Positions 52,853 through 60,214 of a stretch of 64,000 nucleotides of DNA are shown in pieces. Location of the stretch: contig JBEHXT010000004.1 in the NCBI GenBank assembly GCA_048498555.1, forward strand, positions 124,001-188,000. The letters run 5' to 3'. Every line of letters begins with the position of its first letter. Position 1 is the stretch's first letter. This DNA comes from Danxiaibacter sp048498555. Lineage in GTDB: Bacteria > Bacteroidota > Bacteroidia > Chitinophagales > Chitinophagaceae. The notes beneath the pieces were generated by a model. That model was not told the origin of the DNA. It searched no databases and saw only the letters and a list, made by a program, of their open reading frames with translations. The translations under genes were made by a program, and so were the position numbers.

Positions 52853-54250
52853 CTAGACAAGTTGGTATGGCCAACGTTGCGGCTTACACAACAGCGCATT
52901 TGCCTCATCGTCGTTCTTAAATTTCTCCTGTATCGGATCCCAATAAAGCTTGCGTTTTAATTTCATCGCTGCATGGTTCAGCAAGCATACGGTACAAGCT
53001 CTATGCCCTACCTCAATTGGCGTGATGGGCGTTTGCCTTGTTTCAATACACTCCAGCCAGTTGCCATGATGCTCCTTGCTTTCATATAAATGCAATTCAT
53101 TTTCTCCAATTACAGATGTAAGTATTTTAGGATCGCTTGCATCAAGCGATTTGGCGTTTTTATCTTTTGCTACGGGATCATTAGCAGTTGCAGAATAGTT
53201 ACCGCGCGTAACAAAGATCCATCCGTCGGAACCAACAAATTTTACACCGTTAGGATACTGGTCGCTTGCCAATACCCGCACACCATTTGCAAACAGGCTT
53301 TCCGTTTTAAAAGAACCGTGCACATCCCATAAACTGCCTGCAGGAGGCCATTCTGCAGTACCGGATATTTCAATCGGACCTGTATATTCTGTACCCATTC
53401 CCCAGTTGGCAATGTCAAAATGATGTGCGCCCCAGCCAGTAATCATACCTGCTCCAAATTGCTCGATGCGCAACCATCCCGGCCTGGAAAAATCGTTGGT
53501 TGGATGAACGCGTTTTAAAGTATAAGGAACATAAGGTGTTGAGCCCAGCCATTTTTCGTAATTCAATTCAGATGGAACCGGCATTGGTTGTTCTACTGTT
53601 GCCTGCTTGGGATCATCGATGGGTAAACCAACATAAATGGTCTGCAGTTTACCGATGCGGCCATTGCGAACAAGCTCGCAAGCGCGTTTAAATTGGGGCA
53701 TGGATCGTTGCTGGCTGCCTATTTGTAAAATGCGGCCCGACTTATGTACCTCATTGCTCAGAAAACGGCCTTCTGCAATGGTCAATGAGGCAGGCTTCTG
53801 CATGTATACATCTTTGCCTGCGCGTACTGCAGCAACTGCAGGTATAACGTGCCAGTGGTCAGGTGTACTAATCAGTACCGCATCAATATCTTTATTGGCT
53901 AACAATTCTAGGTAATCATCATACATGGTTACACCATTGTATGGTTTGCCTTCTTTCTTTGAGTAATAATCATTCACATATTTCTGGGCCGAAGCAAGAC
54001 GATTCTTATCAAGATCGCACACAGCCATAATGCGCGCTTTTTCATGCTGCCACGTGCCCGGCATATCATGTTCGCGGGATATGCGCCCCGTTCCTATAGC
54101 ACCAATGTTGATCCTGTTGCTCGGTGCATATTTACCAAACACACTTGCCGGAACAATTGTAGGAATATTTACAAGCGCTACACCTGCAGCACCTGCAATA
54201 GAGTTTTTTATAAACTTTCTTCTTGATGAATCGCTTGTTTTCTTTTTCAT
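52853..54250 (-). CDS. Secreted Gfo/Idh/MocA-family oxidoreductase
   Basis: 465 residues from the ATG at 54250; a longer frame would start with TTG inside a repeat array. Twin-arginine signal SSRRKFIKNSIAG. Rossmann loop INIGAIGTGRISREH (about 50), MAVCDLDKNRL, STPDHWHV, then VYMQKPASLT where most relatives have EKP. The C-terminal domain has GAGMITGWGAHHFDIANWGMG. It belongs to the secreted Gfo/Idh group common in polysaccharide and keto-sugar loci. Three such proteins in this locus have different catalytic-lysine contexts (DKP, QKP, EKP), suggesting different chemistry rather than redundancy. Confidence 0.9.
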   Translation of the reverse strand: MKKKTSDSSRRKFIKNSIAGAAGVALVNIPTIVPASVFGKYAPSNRINIGAIGTGRISREHDMPGTWQHEKARIMAVCDLDKNRLASAQKYVNDYYSKKEGKPYNGVTMYDDYLELLANKDIDAVLISTPDHWHVIPAVAAVRAGKDVYMQKPASLTIAEGRFLSNEVHKSGRILQIGSQQRSMPQFKRACELVRNGRIGKLQTIYVGLPIDDPKQATVEQPMPVPSELNYEKWLGSTPYVPYTLKRVHPTNDFSRPGWLRIEQFGAGMITGWGAHHFDIANWGMGTEYTGPIEISGTAEWPPAGSLWDVHGSFKTESLFANGVRVLASDQYPNGVKFVGSDGWIFVTRGNYSATANDPVAKDKNAKSLDASDPKILTSVIGENELHLYESKEHHGNWLECIETRQTPITPIEVGHRACTVCLLNHAAMKLKRKLYWDPIQEKFKNDDEANALLCKPQRWPYQLV

Positions 54251-54265
54251 AACTATAGTTTGAAG

Positions 54266-54440
54266 AGCTGTCAGCAATTAGCTATCAGCTTTTGGCAGCA
54301 ATTTTAGTTTATCAAACATTTTCCTATTTAATCCTCTTCTTCCATATTCACATTCGCACATCCTCACATCTTCAAATTCGCACATTCGCATATTTACCCA
54401 TTCCCACATTCGCATATTCGCACATTTACCCATTTGCACA
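54266..54440 (+). repeat. 7-nt array followed by a 13-word 8-nt array ending at the ThuA stop
   Basis: 54266-54300 reads AGCTGTC, AGCAATT, AGCTATC, AGCTTTT, GGCAGCA. From about 54341 to 54442 come 8-mers of the CACATT type (CGCACATT, CGCATATT, TACCCATT, CCCACATT, CGCATATT and so on). On the minus strand the array begins with the AA of the ThuA stop codon TAA. It is the same word family as after the M28 gene (16589-16805). Confidence 0.92.
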
Positions 54441-55286
54441 TTAGTACGGCAGCGGGTCGTCGGGGCTTTTGGCCTTTGCTTTAGAGTAATCCAATTTATC
54501 GTTTCCGCTTGCCACCCATTCTATTCCACCCAACAAATGCTTTTGAAAAACCGGATTTGAATACGTTGCACTATCATGCCCCAGCGTTGTGTACCATTGC
54601 CTTCCGCCATCAAATTCATGGCACCATACGGATGGGAAAGTCTGTCCATAAAAAACAGGTTTATCCTTATCGTTTACGCTACTTAAATCATGCACAACAA
54701 GTACATGCAAATCCGGGTTAACTTCTTTTACATAATAACATTCATCATCACATTCCCACACTTGCGGCAATGATGACGTTGATGGATGCGTATTATCAAT
54801 AACGATATCTTTAAACTTCTGATGCGCTGCATGGCGAAGGAAAGTGGCGCCCAGCAAGCGTTTGAACCACGGCCAGTTGCGCTCTGTACCAGATGCCGAA
54901 TGTATGCCGATAAACCCGCCACCAGCTTGTACATACCTCATCAATGCAACCTTCTGATCGTCTGAAGTAAAAACATCATTGTTTGTATTATTAAAGATAA
55001 GTACGCTGTATTTTTTTAAGTTCTCTTCGGTAAAATCTTCCGGCCTGTCAGACACATCAACAGTAAAGCCATGTTGTTTTCCCAGCTCCTGCAAGCTTGC
55101 AGTTGCGGCAGAAATATTTTGATGCACATATCCTTTCCCATTCTTTGTATACACAAGCACACGCTTGTTCTTCATACTTTTTTCAGCAGATGACGATGTG
55201 CTCTTCGCTGTTTTACAAGCAAAGGCGCCCGCAATAACAGCAATAAATACGCAGGCAATACCAAGCAACTTTTTTACAGTACCCAT
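54441..55286 (-). CDS. ThuA-domain lipoprotein
   Basis: 281 residues. Lipoprotein signal (AGAFACK, Cys about 24). The ThuA-like fold (class I glutamine-amidotransferase-like) shows VLVYTKNGKGYVH (about 44), VLIFNNTNNDVF (about 96), GGFIGIHSASGTERNW (about 122-137), ECDDECYYV (about 185) and VWCHEFDGGRQWYTTLGHDSATY (written as a span near 222-244). ThuA proteins occur in trehalose and keto-sugar utilisation loci; enzymatic role is unsettled. It is divergent from the LacI regulator gene, with which it shares a 385-bp region that contains an operator-like site. Confidence 0.88.
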   Translation of the reverse strand: MGTVKKLLGIACVFIAVIAGAFACKTAKSTSSSAEKSMKNKRVLVYTKNGKGYVHQNISAATASLQELGKQHGFTVDVSDRPEDFTEENLKKYSVLIFNNTNNDVFTSDDQKVALMRYVQAGGGFIGIHSASGTERNWPWFKRLLGATFLRHAAHQKFKDIVIDNTHPSTSSLPQVWECDDECYYVKEVNPDLHVLVVHDLSSVNDKDKPVFYGQTFPSVWCHEFDGGRQWYTTLGHDSATYSNPVFQKHLLGGIEWVASGNDKLDYSKAKAKSPDDPLPY

Positions 55287-55535
55287 AACAATTTTAAATG
55301 CTATTTATTTTTTCTGATTATTTGTTGGCAATAAACGATGGCAGGCCTGAACACGCTATAACAATGTAATTGTTTTACATAGCGGCAAACAAGTTTTTTT
55401 CATTATGCGCAAGGTCTATTACAATCGATCCAGGCAAAGCAATTATTCCGGTTCTTCATTCAAACATAAAAAGAATATCTGTTTAAAAAATGCATTGCTA
55501 AAATTGATTAGCAGAGTATTCCGCCTCACTCGTTA

Positions 55536-55551
55536 CCGGGAACGTTTGCGT
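55536..55551 (+). promoter_or_regulatory. LacI-family operator-like site
   Basis: CCGGGAACGTTTGCGT agrees at 13 of 16 positions with the E. coli PurR operator ACGCAAACGTTTGCGT, including the central CG typical of LacI/PurR operators; the right half is exact. It is adjacent to a LacI-family gene. Binding is inferred. Confidence 0.5.
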
Positions 55552-55606
55552 TGACGTAACTATGCTTTTTTTGCAAAAAAATTTTAAAAATTTTGAATGA
55601 TTTAGC

Positions 55607-55636
55607 TTGTTTATTAGATATCTATAAATAGATTTA
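55607..55636 (+). promoter_or_regulatory. Promoter of the LacI-family gene
   Basis: TTG (55607-55609), exactly 19 nt, TAGATTTA (55629-55636). The -7 element overlaps the first ATG (55636), which argues that translation starts at 55672. Confidence 0.55.
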
Positions 55637-55671
55637 TGTTTCAAACCCCTTATAAGAGTTATAATAGTGCA

Positions 55672-56703
55672 ATGGATAATTCGCAACGTATAGTTACAAT
55701 AAAGGATATAGCGCAAGAGCTGAAACTCTCTGTAAGCACGGTTTCCCGGGCGTTACGAGACAGTGCTGAAATTAAGCTTGAAACTAAAATGCTGGTGAAG
55801 GAAGTAGCAGCAAGATTGCATTATACACCAAACCCAATTGCACTATCGCTGAAAGAAAAACGCAGTAAAATTATCGGTGTCATCGTTCCTGAAATTGCAA
55901 ACAACTTCTCTTCCAACTGCATAGCAGGCATTGAAGACATTGCTTATAAAAAAGGATATCACGTGCTGATCTTTCAAAGCCATGAAAAATACGAACGTGA
56001 GAAAGAGAATGTGCAACTCCTTGTTTCCAGGCGCATTGATGGCTTGATTATTTCCCTTGCCAATGAAACGCAATGTTACGATCACCTTACAGATACAATA
56101 GATAAGAATATTCCGTTGGTAATGTTTGATCGCGTGTGCCATTCCATCAATTCACATAAAGTAATTACGAATGACTATTTCGGCGCATATAACGGTGTTG
56201 AGCACCTGATACAACAAGGCTACCACAACATTGCCCTTATTACTTTGCCGTTAAACCTTTCAATTACACAAAACAGGCTAAACGGTTACAAGGACGCGTT
56301 AAAGAAATATAATCTTCCCGTTCATGATGAATGGATTATACACAGCCCGATTGATGTAGTGTGCAGCGAAATGACCATCAGGAAAATACTCGAGTCTGAT
56401 AACAGGCCCGATGCTATTTTTATTTCTGCGGAAAGATTGAATATTACCTGCATAAAAGTTATCAAGGAAATGGGATTGCGTATTCCAGAAGACATTGCCC
56501 TTGCAGGATTTTCCGACAATCCGATAACACCTTACCTTGCCCCCGCATTAACTGCTGTAAAACAACCTACGTTTAATGTTGGCCAAAAAGCGGCCGAGCT
56601 GATCATTGAATTAATTGAGAATAACAATACTACAAGGCAATACCGCACTATTCAGCTGGATACAGCACTAGACATACAGTCATCTTCACGTAGAAGAGTG
56701 TAG
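55672..56703 (+). CDS. LacI-family transcriptional regulator
   Basis: 343 residues. HTH domain about 8-55 (TIKDIAQELKLSVSTVSRAL, the hinge YTPNPIALSLKEKRS) and a periplasmic-binding-protein-like effector domain (IIGVIVPEIANNFSS, RRIDGLIISL, ALAGFSDNPITPYLAP). The start at 55672 is chosen because an in-frame ATG at 55636 lies in the -7 element. Such regulators usually repress a sugar locus until a pathway intermediate binds. The likely targets are its neighbours: ThuA, Gfo/Idh, SusCD and mannonate dehydratase genes. A uronate-derived effector is a plausible guess. Confidence 0.93.
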   Translation: MDNSQRIVTIKDIAQELKLSVSTVSRALRDSAEIKLETKMLVKEVAARLHYTPNPIALSLKEKRSKIIGVIVPEIANNFSSNCIAGIEDIAYKKGYHVLIFQSHEKYEREKENVQLLVSRRIDGLIISLANETQCYDHLTDTIDKNIPLVMFDRVCHSINSHKVITNDYFGAYNGVEHLIQQGYHNIALITLPLNLSITQNRLNGYKDALKKYNLPVHDEWIIHSPIDVVCSEMTIRKILESDNRPDAIFISAERLNITCIKVIKEMGLRIPEDIALAGFSDNPITPYLAPALTAVKQPTFNVGQKAAELIIELIENNNTTRQYRTIQLDTALDIQSSSRRRV

Positions 56704-56822
56704 CCGGAAAAAAAAGGTCCCAAAAAGAATTTGGCAGCAACCAGTTCATCAACATGCTGATTGACAAAAATAAATCACACATCAAAGCATAATCTTCCCG
56801 ATTCTTTTAGTGGCTGCGCCAA

Positions 56823-56860
56823 ATAAATCAGCCCTCAAAAAATCAGACATCAGCAATCAA
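56823..56860 (+). repeat. ATCAG-type array upstream of uxuA
   Basis: AATCAGC, CCTCAAAA, AATCAGA, CATCAGC, AATCAAC. It is nearly identical to the array at 15247-15281 (shared segment TCAAAAAATCAG), and like it stands shortly before a start codon. The -7 element follows directly. Confidence 0.8.
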
Positions 56861-56864
56861 CACT

Positions 56865-56872
56865 TATATTTG
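56865..56872 (+). promoter_or_regulatory. -7 element TATATTTG of the mannonate dehydratase gene
   Basis: Exact TAnnTTTG, 36 nt before the ATG at 56909. The -33 region would fall inside the ATCAG array. Confidence 0.55.
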
Positions 56873-56908
56873 ACGATAACATTTTACACATCTCAAATTT
56901 GATTGCTT

Positions 56909-58072
56909 ATGTTCATGGAACAAACCATGCGTTGGTATGGCCCCAATGATCCGGTTAGCTTATCTGATATTCGCCAGGCAGGTTGCACAGGAGTTGTTAC
57001 CGCATTACATCATGTTGCTGTTGGTGAGATCTGGACCGTTGATGAAATAAATAAAAGAAAACAACAGGTAGAAGATGGAGGAATGACCTGGACAGTTATT
57101 GAAAGCCTGCCTGTTCATGAAGATATCAAAAAGCAAACAGGCAACTATTTGCAATATATTGAGAACTACAAGCAAAGCCTTCGCAACGTGGCAGCATGCG
57201 GACTGAAAGTTGTTACCTACAATTTTATGCCTATCCTCGATTGGATGCGTACGGATATTTCTTATGAAATGCCCGATGGAAGCAAGGCGCTGTATTTTGA
57301 AAAAGCAGCTTTTATCGCTTTTGATCTTTTTATTTTGAAGAGGCCAGGAGCCGAAAATGATTATACAGCAGATGAGATCAGCAAAGCTAAAGCAAGATTG
57401 GAAAGCATGACTGCTGAACAAAAAGATGTTTTGTACACCAATGCATTACTTGGCTTACCAGGAAGTGAAGAACGTTTTACTGAAGAGCAAATTTTGAATG
57501 CATTAAATACATACAAAGGCATTGATGCACAAAAATTAAAACAGCATTTATTTTTCTTTCTTCAACAGGTTGTTCCGGTAGCGGAAGAAGAAGGATTGAA
57601 AATGGCTATTCATCCTGATGACCCTCCATATCCGATCTTAAGCTTACCGCGCATTGTTAGCACAGAACAGGATGCGGTTGAATTATTGAACAGCATTCAG
57701 TCACCTGCTAATGGTTTGTGTTTCTGCACAGGATCATATGGCGTAAGGGCGGATAATGATCTTGCTGGCATGGTGCAACGTTTGGGTGATCATATTCACT
57801 TCCTGCATTTGCGTAGTACAAGGCGCGATGCGGAAGGCAATTTCTACGAAGCTGACCATTTGGATGGCGACGTTGACATGTATGCAGTAGTAAAAGAACT
57901 TGTATTGTTGATGAAGCGCAGAAATGCTTCCATTCCTATGCGCCCTGACCATGGGCATCAAATGCTGGATGATCTGAAGAAGAAAACTTATCCGGGCTAT
58001 TCAGCCATTGGCAGGTTAAGAGGGTTGGCAGAGATAAGAGGATTGGAGTTGGGTATTGCGAGGAGTTTGTAA
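56909..58072 (+). CDS. uxuA: Mannonate dehydratase
   Basis: 387 residues, the usual length. UxuA features are MRWYGPNDPVSLSDIRQAGC at the start, GMTWTVIESLPVHEDIK (about 53-69), YNFMPILDWMRTD (about 110), HPDDPPYP (about 237, metal-binding His), NGLCFCTGSYG, HFLHLRST (about 300) and the end MRPDHGHQ. It dehydrates D-mannonate to 2-keto-3-deoxygluconate in glucuronate catabolism. No uxaC, kdgK or eda is in the window, so the rest of the pathway must be elsewhere. The start codon is ATG 56909 or 56915; the frame extends to a TTG at 56903 that I do not favour. Confidence 0.95.
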   Translation: MFMEQTMRWYGPNDPVSLSDIRQAGCTGVVTALHHVAVGEIWTVDEINKRKQQVEDGGMTWTVIESLPVHEDIKKQTGNYLQYIENYKQSLRNVAACGLKVVTYNFMPILDWMRTDISYEMPDGSKALYFEKAAFIAFDLFILKRPGAENDYTADEISKAKARLESMTAEQKDVLYTNALLGLPGSEERFTEEQILNALNTYKGIDAQKLKQHLFFFLQQVVPVAEEEGLKMAIHPDDPPYPILSLPRIVSTEQDAVELLNSIQSPANGLCFCTGSYGVRADNDLAGMVQRLGDHIHFLHLRSTRRDAEGNFYEADHLDGDVDMYAVVKELVLLMKRRNASIPMRPDHGHQMLDDLKKKTYPGYSAIGRLRGLAEIRGLELGIARSL

Positions 58073-58102
58073 GAAGATCTTCATATAATGTTTATAAATA
58101 AC

Positions 58103-58143
58103 AAACCCCGAAACATTGAACGCTTCGGGGTTTCTATTTTTAC
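58103..58143 (+). terminator. Terminator of uxuA
   Basis: AAACCCCGAA (58103-58112) pairs with TTCGGGGTTT (58124-58133), followed by CTATTTTTA. Confidence 0.88.
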
Positions 58144-58198
58144 CTGTTGTATGAAATTCAATTGCTCAGCACGCTAACCATATTTGAAAATTTCTTTT

Positions 58199-58274
58199 TT
58201 ATGTTCTTTTGGCTTGACCCAAAAGAACCAAAAACTCAAGGCAAACAGGAATGCCTCCGGCCCTTTTGCCGGCC
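58199..58274. repeat. Palindromic intergenic element
   Basis: GTTCTTTTGG (58203-58212) is complementary to CCAAAAGAAC (58219-58228) over a CTTGAC loop; CCGGC (58257-58261) pairs with GCCGG (58268-58272). This kind of TTTTGG-CTTGA-CCAAAA block looks like a dispersed intergenic repeat; that impression needs a genome search. Confidence 0.6.
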
Positions 58275-58560
58275 AACGCCTCTCCAAAGTGCATTTTTGC
58301 TACGTGCTTTCCAAACGACTCTACATATTTTTTTAAAAAACAATTATCTCATATCCTCCTCTAATGCCGGAAGTAAAAGAATATTTATCAGCTTGATGCC
58401 ACATACTGAGATCACATCAATCCCAAAAATATTCAATGACAATTCAAAAGAAATATTATTGACAAAATTCTATTAATCCCAGTATCCCTTTAAAGTCCTC
58501 ACTAATTAAAAAAATCCGGTTAATCTCCTAATCCCAAAAATCCCGATCCAGACAATAATC

Positions 58561-59871
58561 CTAATCAAGGGACCAAGGCCTTCTGATATTCGCCTTCGCC
58601 AATCTGTTCGCCTCTTTATCATGCCTGAATTTTTCCTTTTCCGGATTCCATTCCAGCGGGCGATTAAGCCAATACGCCATATTTGCAATGCAACACAAGC
58701 TGCTGGTACGATGGCCTGTTTCGGCATTACAAATTGGATCAGTTCCATTTTTAATTGCATTCAACCAATCACTGTAATGATCATCGCTCTTGTACAAACG
58801 AGTTTCATTTGGCTGAATAGTGGCTGTGACAATATTTGCAGGATCTGATGTTAGATATTCCCTGCTGATATCAAGCGTTCCTTTTGAACCGATGAACCGA
58901 ACACCAAAACCTCTTCCAAAATCCATATGTTTCATTACGACGCCGTTCTTGTACACCATCGTCAGGTGTTCATAGTTCTTGCCATCGGGCGGATAAAAAT
59001 GAACAGGGCCAGATTCATCCATGCCCAATCCCCATTGTGCAATGTCAAACATATGCGCGCCCCAATCACTCAATATACCACCGCCGTATTCCTTATATTT
59101 TCTCCAATTGGGGAAAATGTCTAACTCTACCGGAGGAGCATAATCTGCATTGAACGGCACCAATGGCGCAGGGCCGCTCCACATATCCCAGTCTAGTACC
59201 GACGGAACCGGCTGCTGGGGTAGCGTTGCCGGTACAGCAGCCACACCAACATTTACCTGCACTTCTTTTACGTCGCCAACATATCCGTTGCGCACCAGCT
59301 CGCAGGCGCGGCGGAAACTTTCACGCGAACGCTGCATACTGCCTGTTTGCAGTACAACCTTATGTTTTTTTGTTGCGTTCACCATTGCCCGGCCTTCTTC
59401 AATGGAATGGGCCAATGGCTTTTCACAATACACATGTTTTCCTTTTTTTGCTGCCATCACGGTTGTTACGGCATGCCAATGGTCCGGCGTTGCAATCACA
59501 ACCGCATCAATATCTTTTCTATCTAACAATTCGCGAAAATCTTTGTAGCCGGTAATTCCTTTGTAATCTGTTTTCTCTTTTGCGTCAGCGTAGAGCTTCT
59601 TTGTATTTGATTGAAACAAATCAAGCTTTTGCTGATCTACATCCGCGGCTGCGACGACTTGTGCACGTGTAGCAAAATTGCGGACAAGGCCCCTGCCTTG
59701 TTTGCCTGTGCCGATAAAACCAAGGTTAATCTGGTCACTCGGGGCAACATAATTTTTTCCGCCCATCACGTAACGGGGGATAATGGTAATGGCAACGGCG
59801 GCCTGAGCGGTATTGATTAAAAATTTACGTCTTCCGGCAGAATAAGCCGGACGGGATAGATGTTTTTTCAT
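58561..59871 (-). CDS. Secreted Gfo/Idh/MocA-family oxidoreductase
   Basis: 436 residues. Twin-arginine signal (AGRRKFLINTAQ). Rossmann loop INLGFIGTGKQGRGL (about 48), AAADVDQQKL, ATPDHWHA, and the normal catalytic segment VYCEKPLAHS (about 149). C-terminal domain with WDMWSGPAPLVPFNADY and SDWGAHMFDIAQWGLG. It is the third secreted Gfo/Idh protein of the locus and the one with the most standard motifs. It has its own promoter and converges on uxuA. Substrate unknown, probably a sugar or keto-sugar derived from the imported glycan. Confidence 0.91.
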   Translation of the reverse strand: MKKHLSRPAYSAGRRKFLINTAQAAVAITIIPRYVMGGKNYVAPSDQINLGFIGTGKQGRGLVRNFATRAQVVAAADVDQQKLDLFQSNTKKLYADAKEKTDYKGITGYKDFRELLDRKDIDAVVIATPDHWHAVTTVMAAKKGKHVYCEKPLAHSIEEGRAMVNATKKHKVVLQTGSMQRSRESFRRACELVRNGYVGDVKEVQVNVGVAAVPATLPQQPVPSVLDWDMWSGPAPLVPFNADYAPPVELDIFPNWRKYKEYGGGILSDWGAHMFDIAQWGLGMDESGPVHFYPPDGKNYEHLTMVYKNGVVMKHMDFGRGFGVRFIGSKGTLDISREYLTSDPANIVTATIQPNETRLYKSDDHYSDWLNAIKNGTDPICNAETGHRTSSLCCIANMAYWLNRPLEWNPEKEKFRHDKEANRLAKANIRRPWSLD

Positions 59872-59893
59872 GAGCGATCGTTAAGCGTTCTTT

Positions 59894-59901
59894 CAAATAT
59901 A
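59894..59901 (-). promoter_or_regulatory. -7 element TATATTTG of the Gfo/Idh gene at 58561
   Basis: Exact TAnnTTTG on the minus strand, 22 nt before the ATG at 59871. No TTG at the -33 position. Confidence 0.55.
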
Positions 59902-59962
59902 GTTAATACATCCTTTGATTGCGGACGGAATCATTTAAATAAATTATACATATGTGATTGTC

Positions 59963-59990
59963 AGGTATGAGTTATGAAGTACGAAGTAGC
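59963..59990 (+). repeat. Short 7-nt array in the gap before lysS
   Basis: AGGTATG, AGTTATG, AAGTACG, AAGTAGC. The remainder of the 343-bp gap 59872-60214 holds the two promoters and otherwise nothing that I recognise. Confidence 0.7.
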
Positions 59991-60185
59991 TAATTCCAGG
60001 CTTGCTTAGTTTTATCAGTCTCCTCGATACGCTGGATTTCCAACCGATGTGCGTTCTGGCGTTTGCAAGTGTTCATCTAAACGGGTTTATTTTTAAAATG
60101 GCCCGAAAATCTGCATAGATAATTCATTGAATATGATGCATCTAAGCCTTTCCATATTTGCGCCCACACACAAGCGCACATTTAT

Positions 60186-60193
60186 TATCTTTG
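60186..60193 (+). promoter_or_regulatory. -7 element TATCTTTG of lysS
   Basis: Exact TAnnTTTG, 21 nt before the ATG at 60215, the same octamer as the lptC -7. Supports the shorter lysS start; the longer frame from 60158 would begin upstream of it. Confidence 0.65.
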
Positions 60194-60214
60194 CCGACCT
60201 TTTATTTTTTTAAT

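Larger units (their letters stand above)
55287..55671. other. 385-bp divergent control region (ThuA / LacI genes)
   Basis: AT-rich, without repeat arrays. It holds the operator-like 16-mer at 55536-55551 and the LacI promoter at 55607-55636. It is the best candidate site for autoregulation of the locus. Confidence 0.6.
58073..58560. other. 488-bp gap after uxuA
   Basis: Holds the uxuA terminator and the palindromic element at 58199-58274, then AT-rich sequence with no recognisable gene. A 109-codon plus-strand frame (58147-58476) runs through the palindromes and is not credible as a protein. Confidence 0.6.

Noticed and set aside
54341..54442. CRISPR-like array
   Set aside because: The repeats are 8-nt degenerate words without constant long repeats or unique spacers, and there are no cas genes in the window.
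58147..58476. Plus-strand frame of 109 codons
   Set aside because: It runs through the uxuA 3' region, two palindromes and AT-rich DNA; the translation has no coherent fold or family, and composition is that of intergenic DNA.
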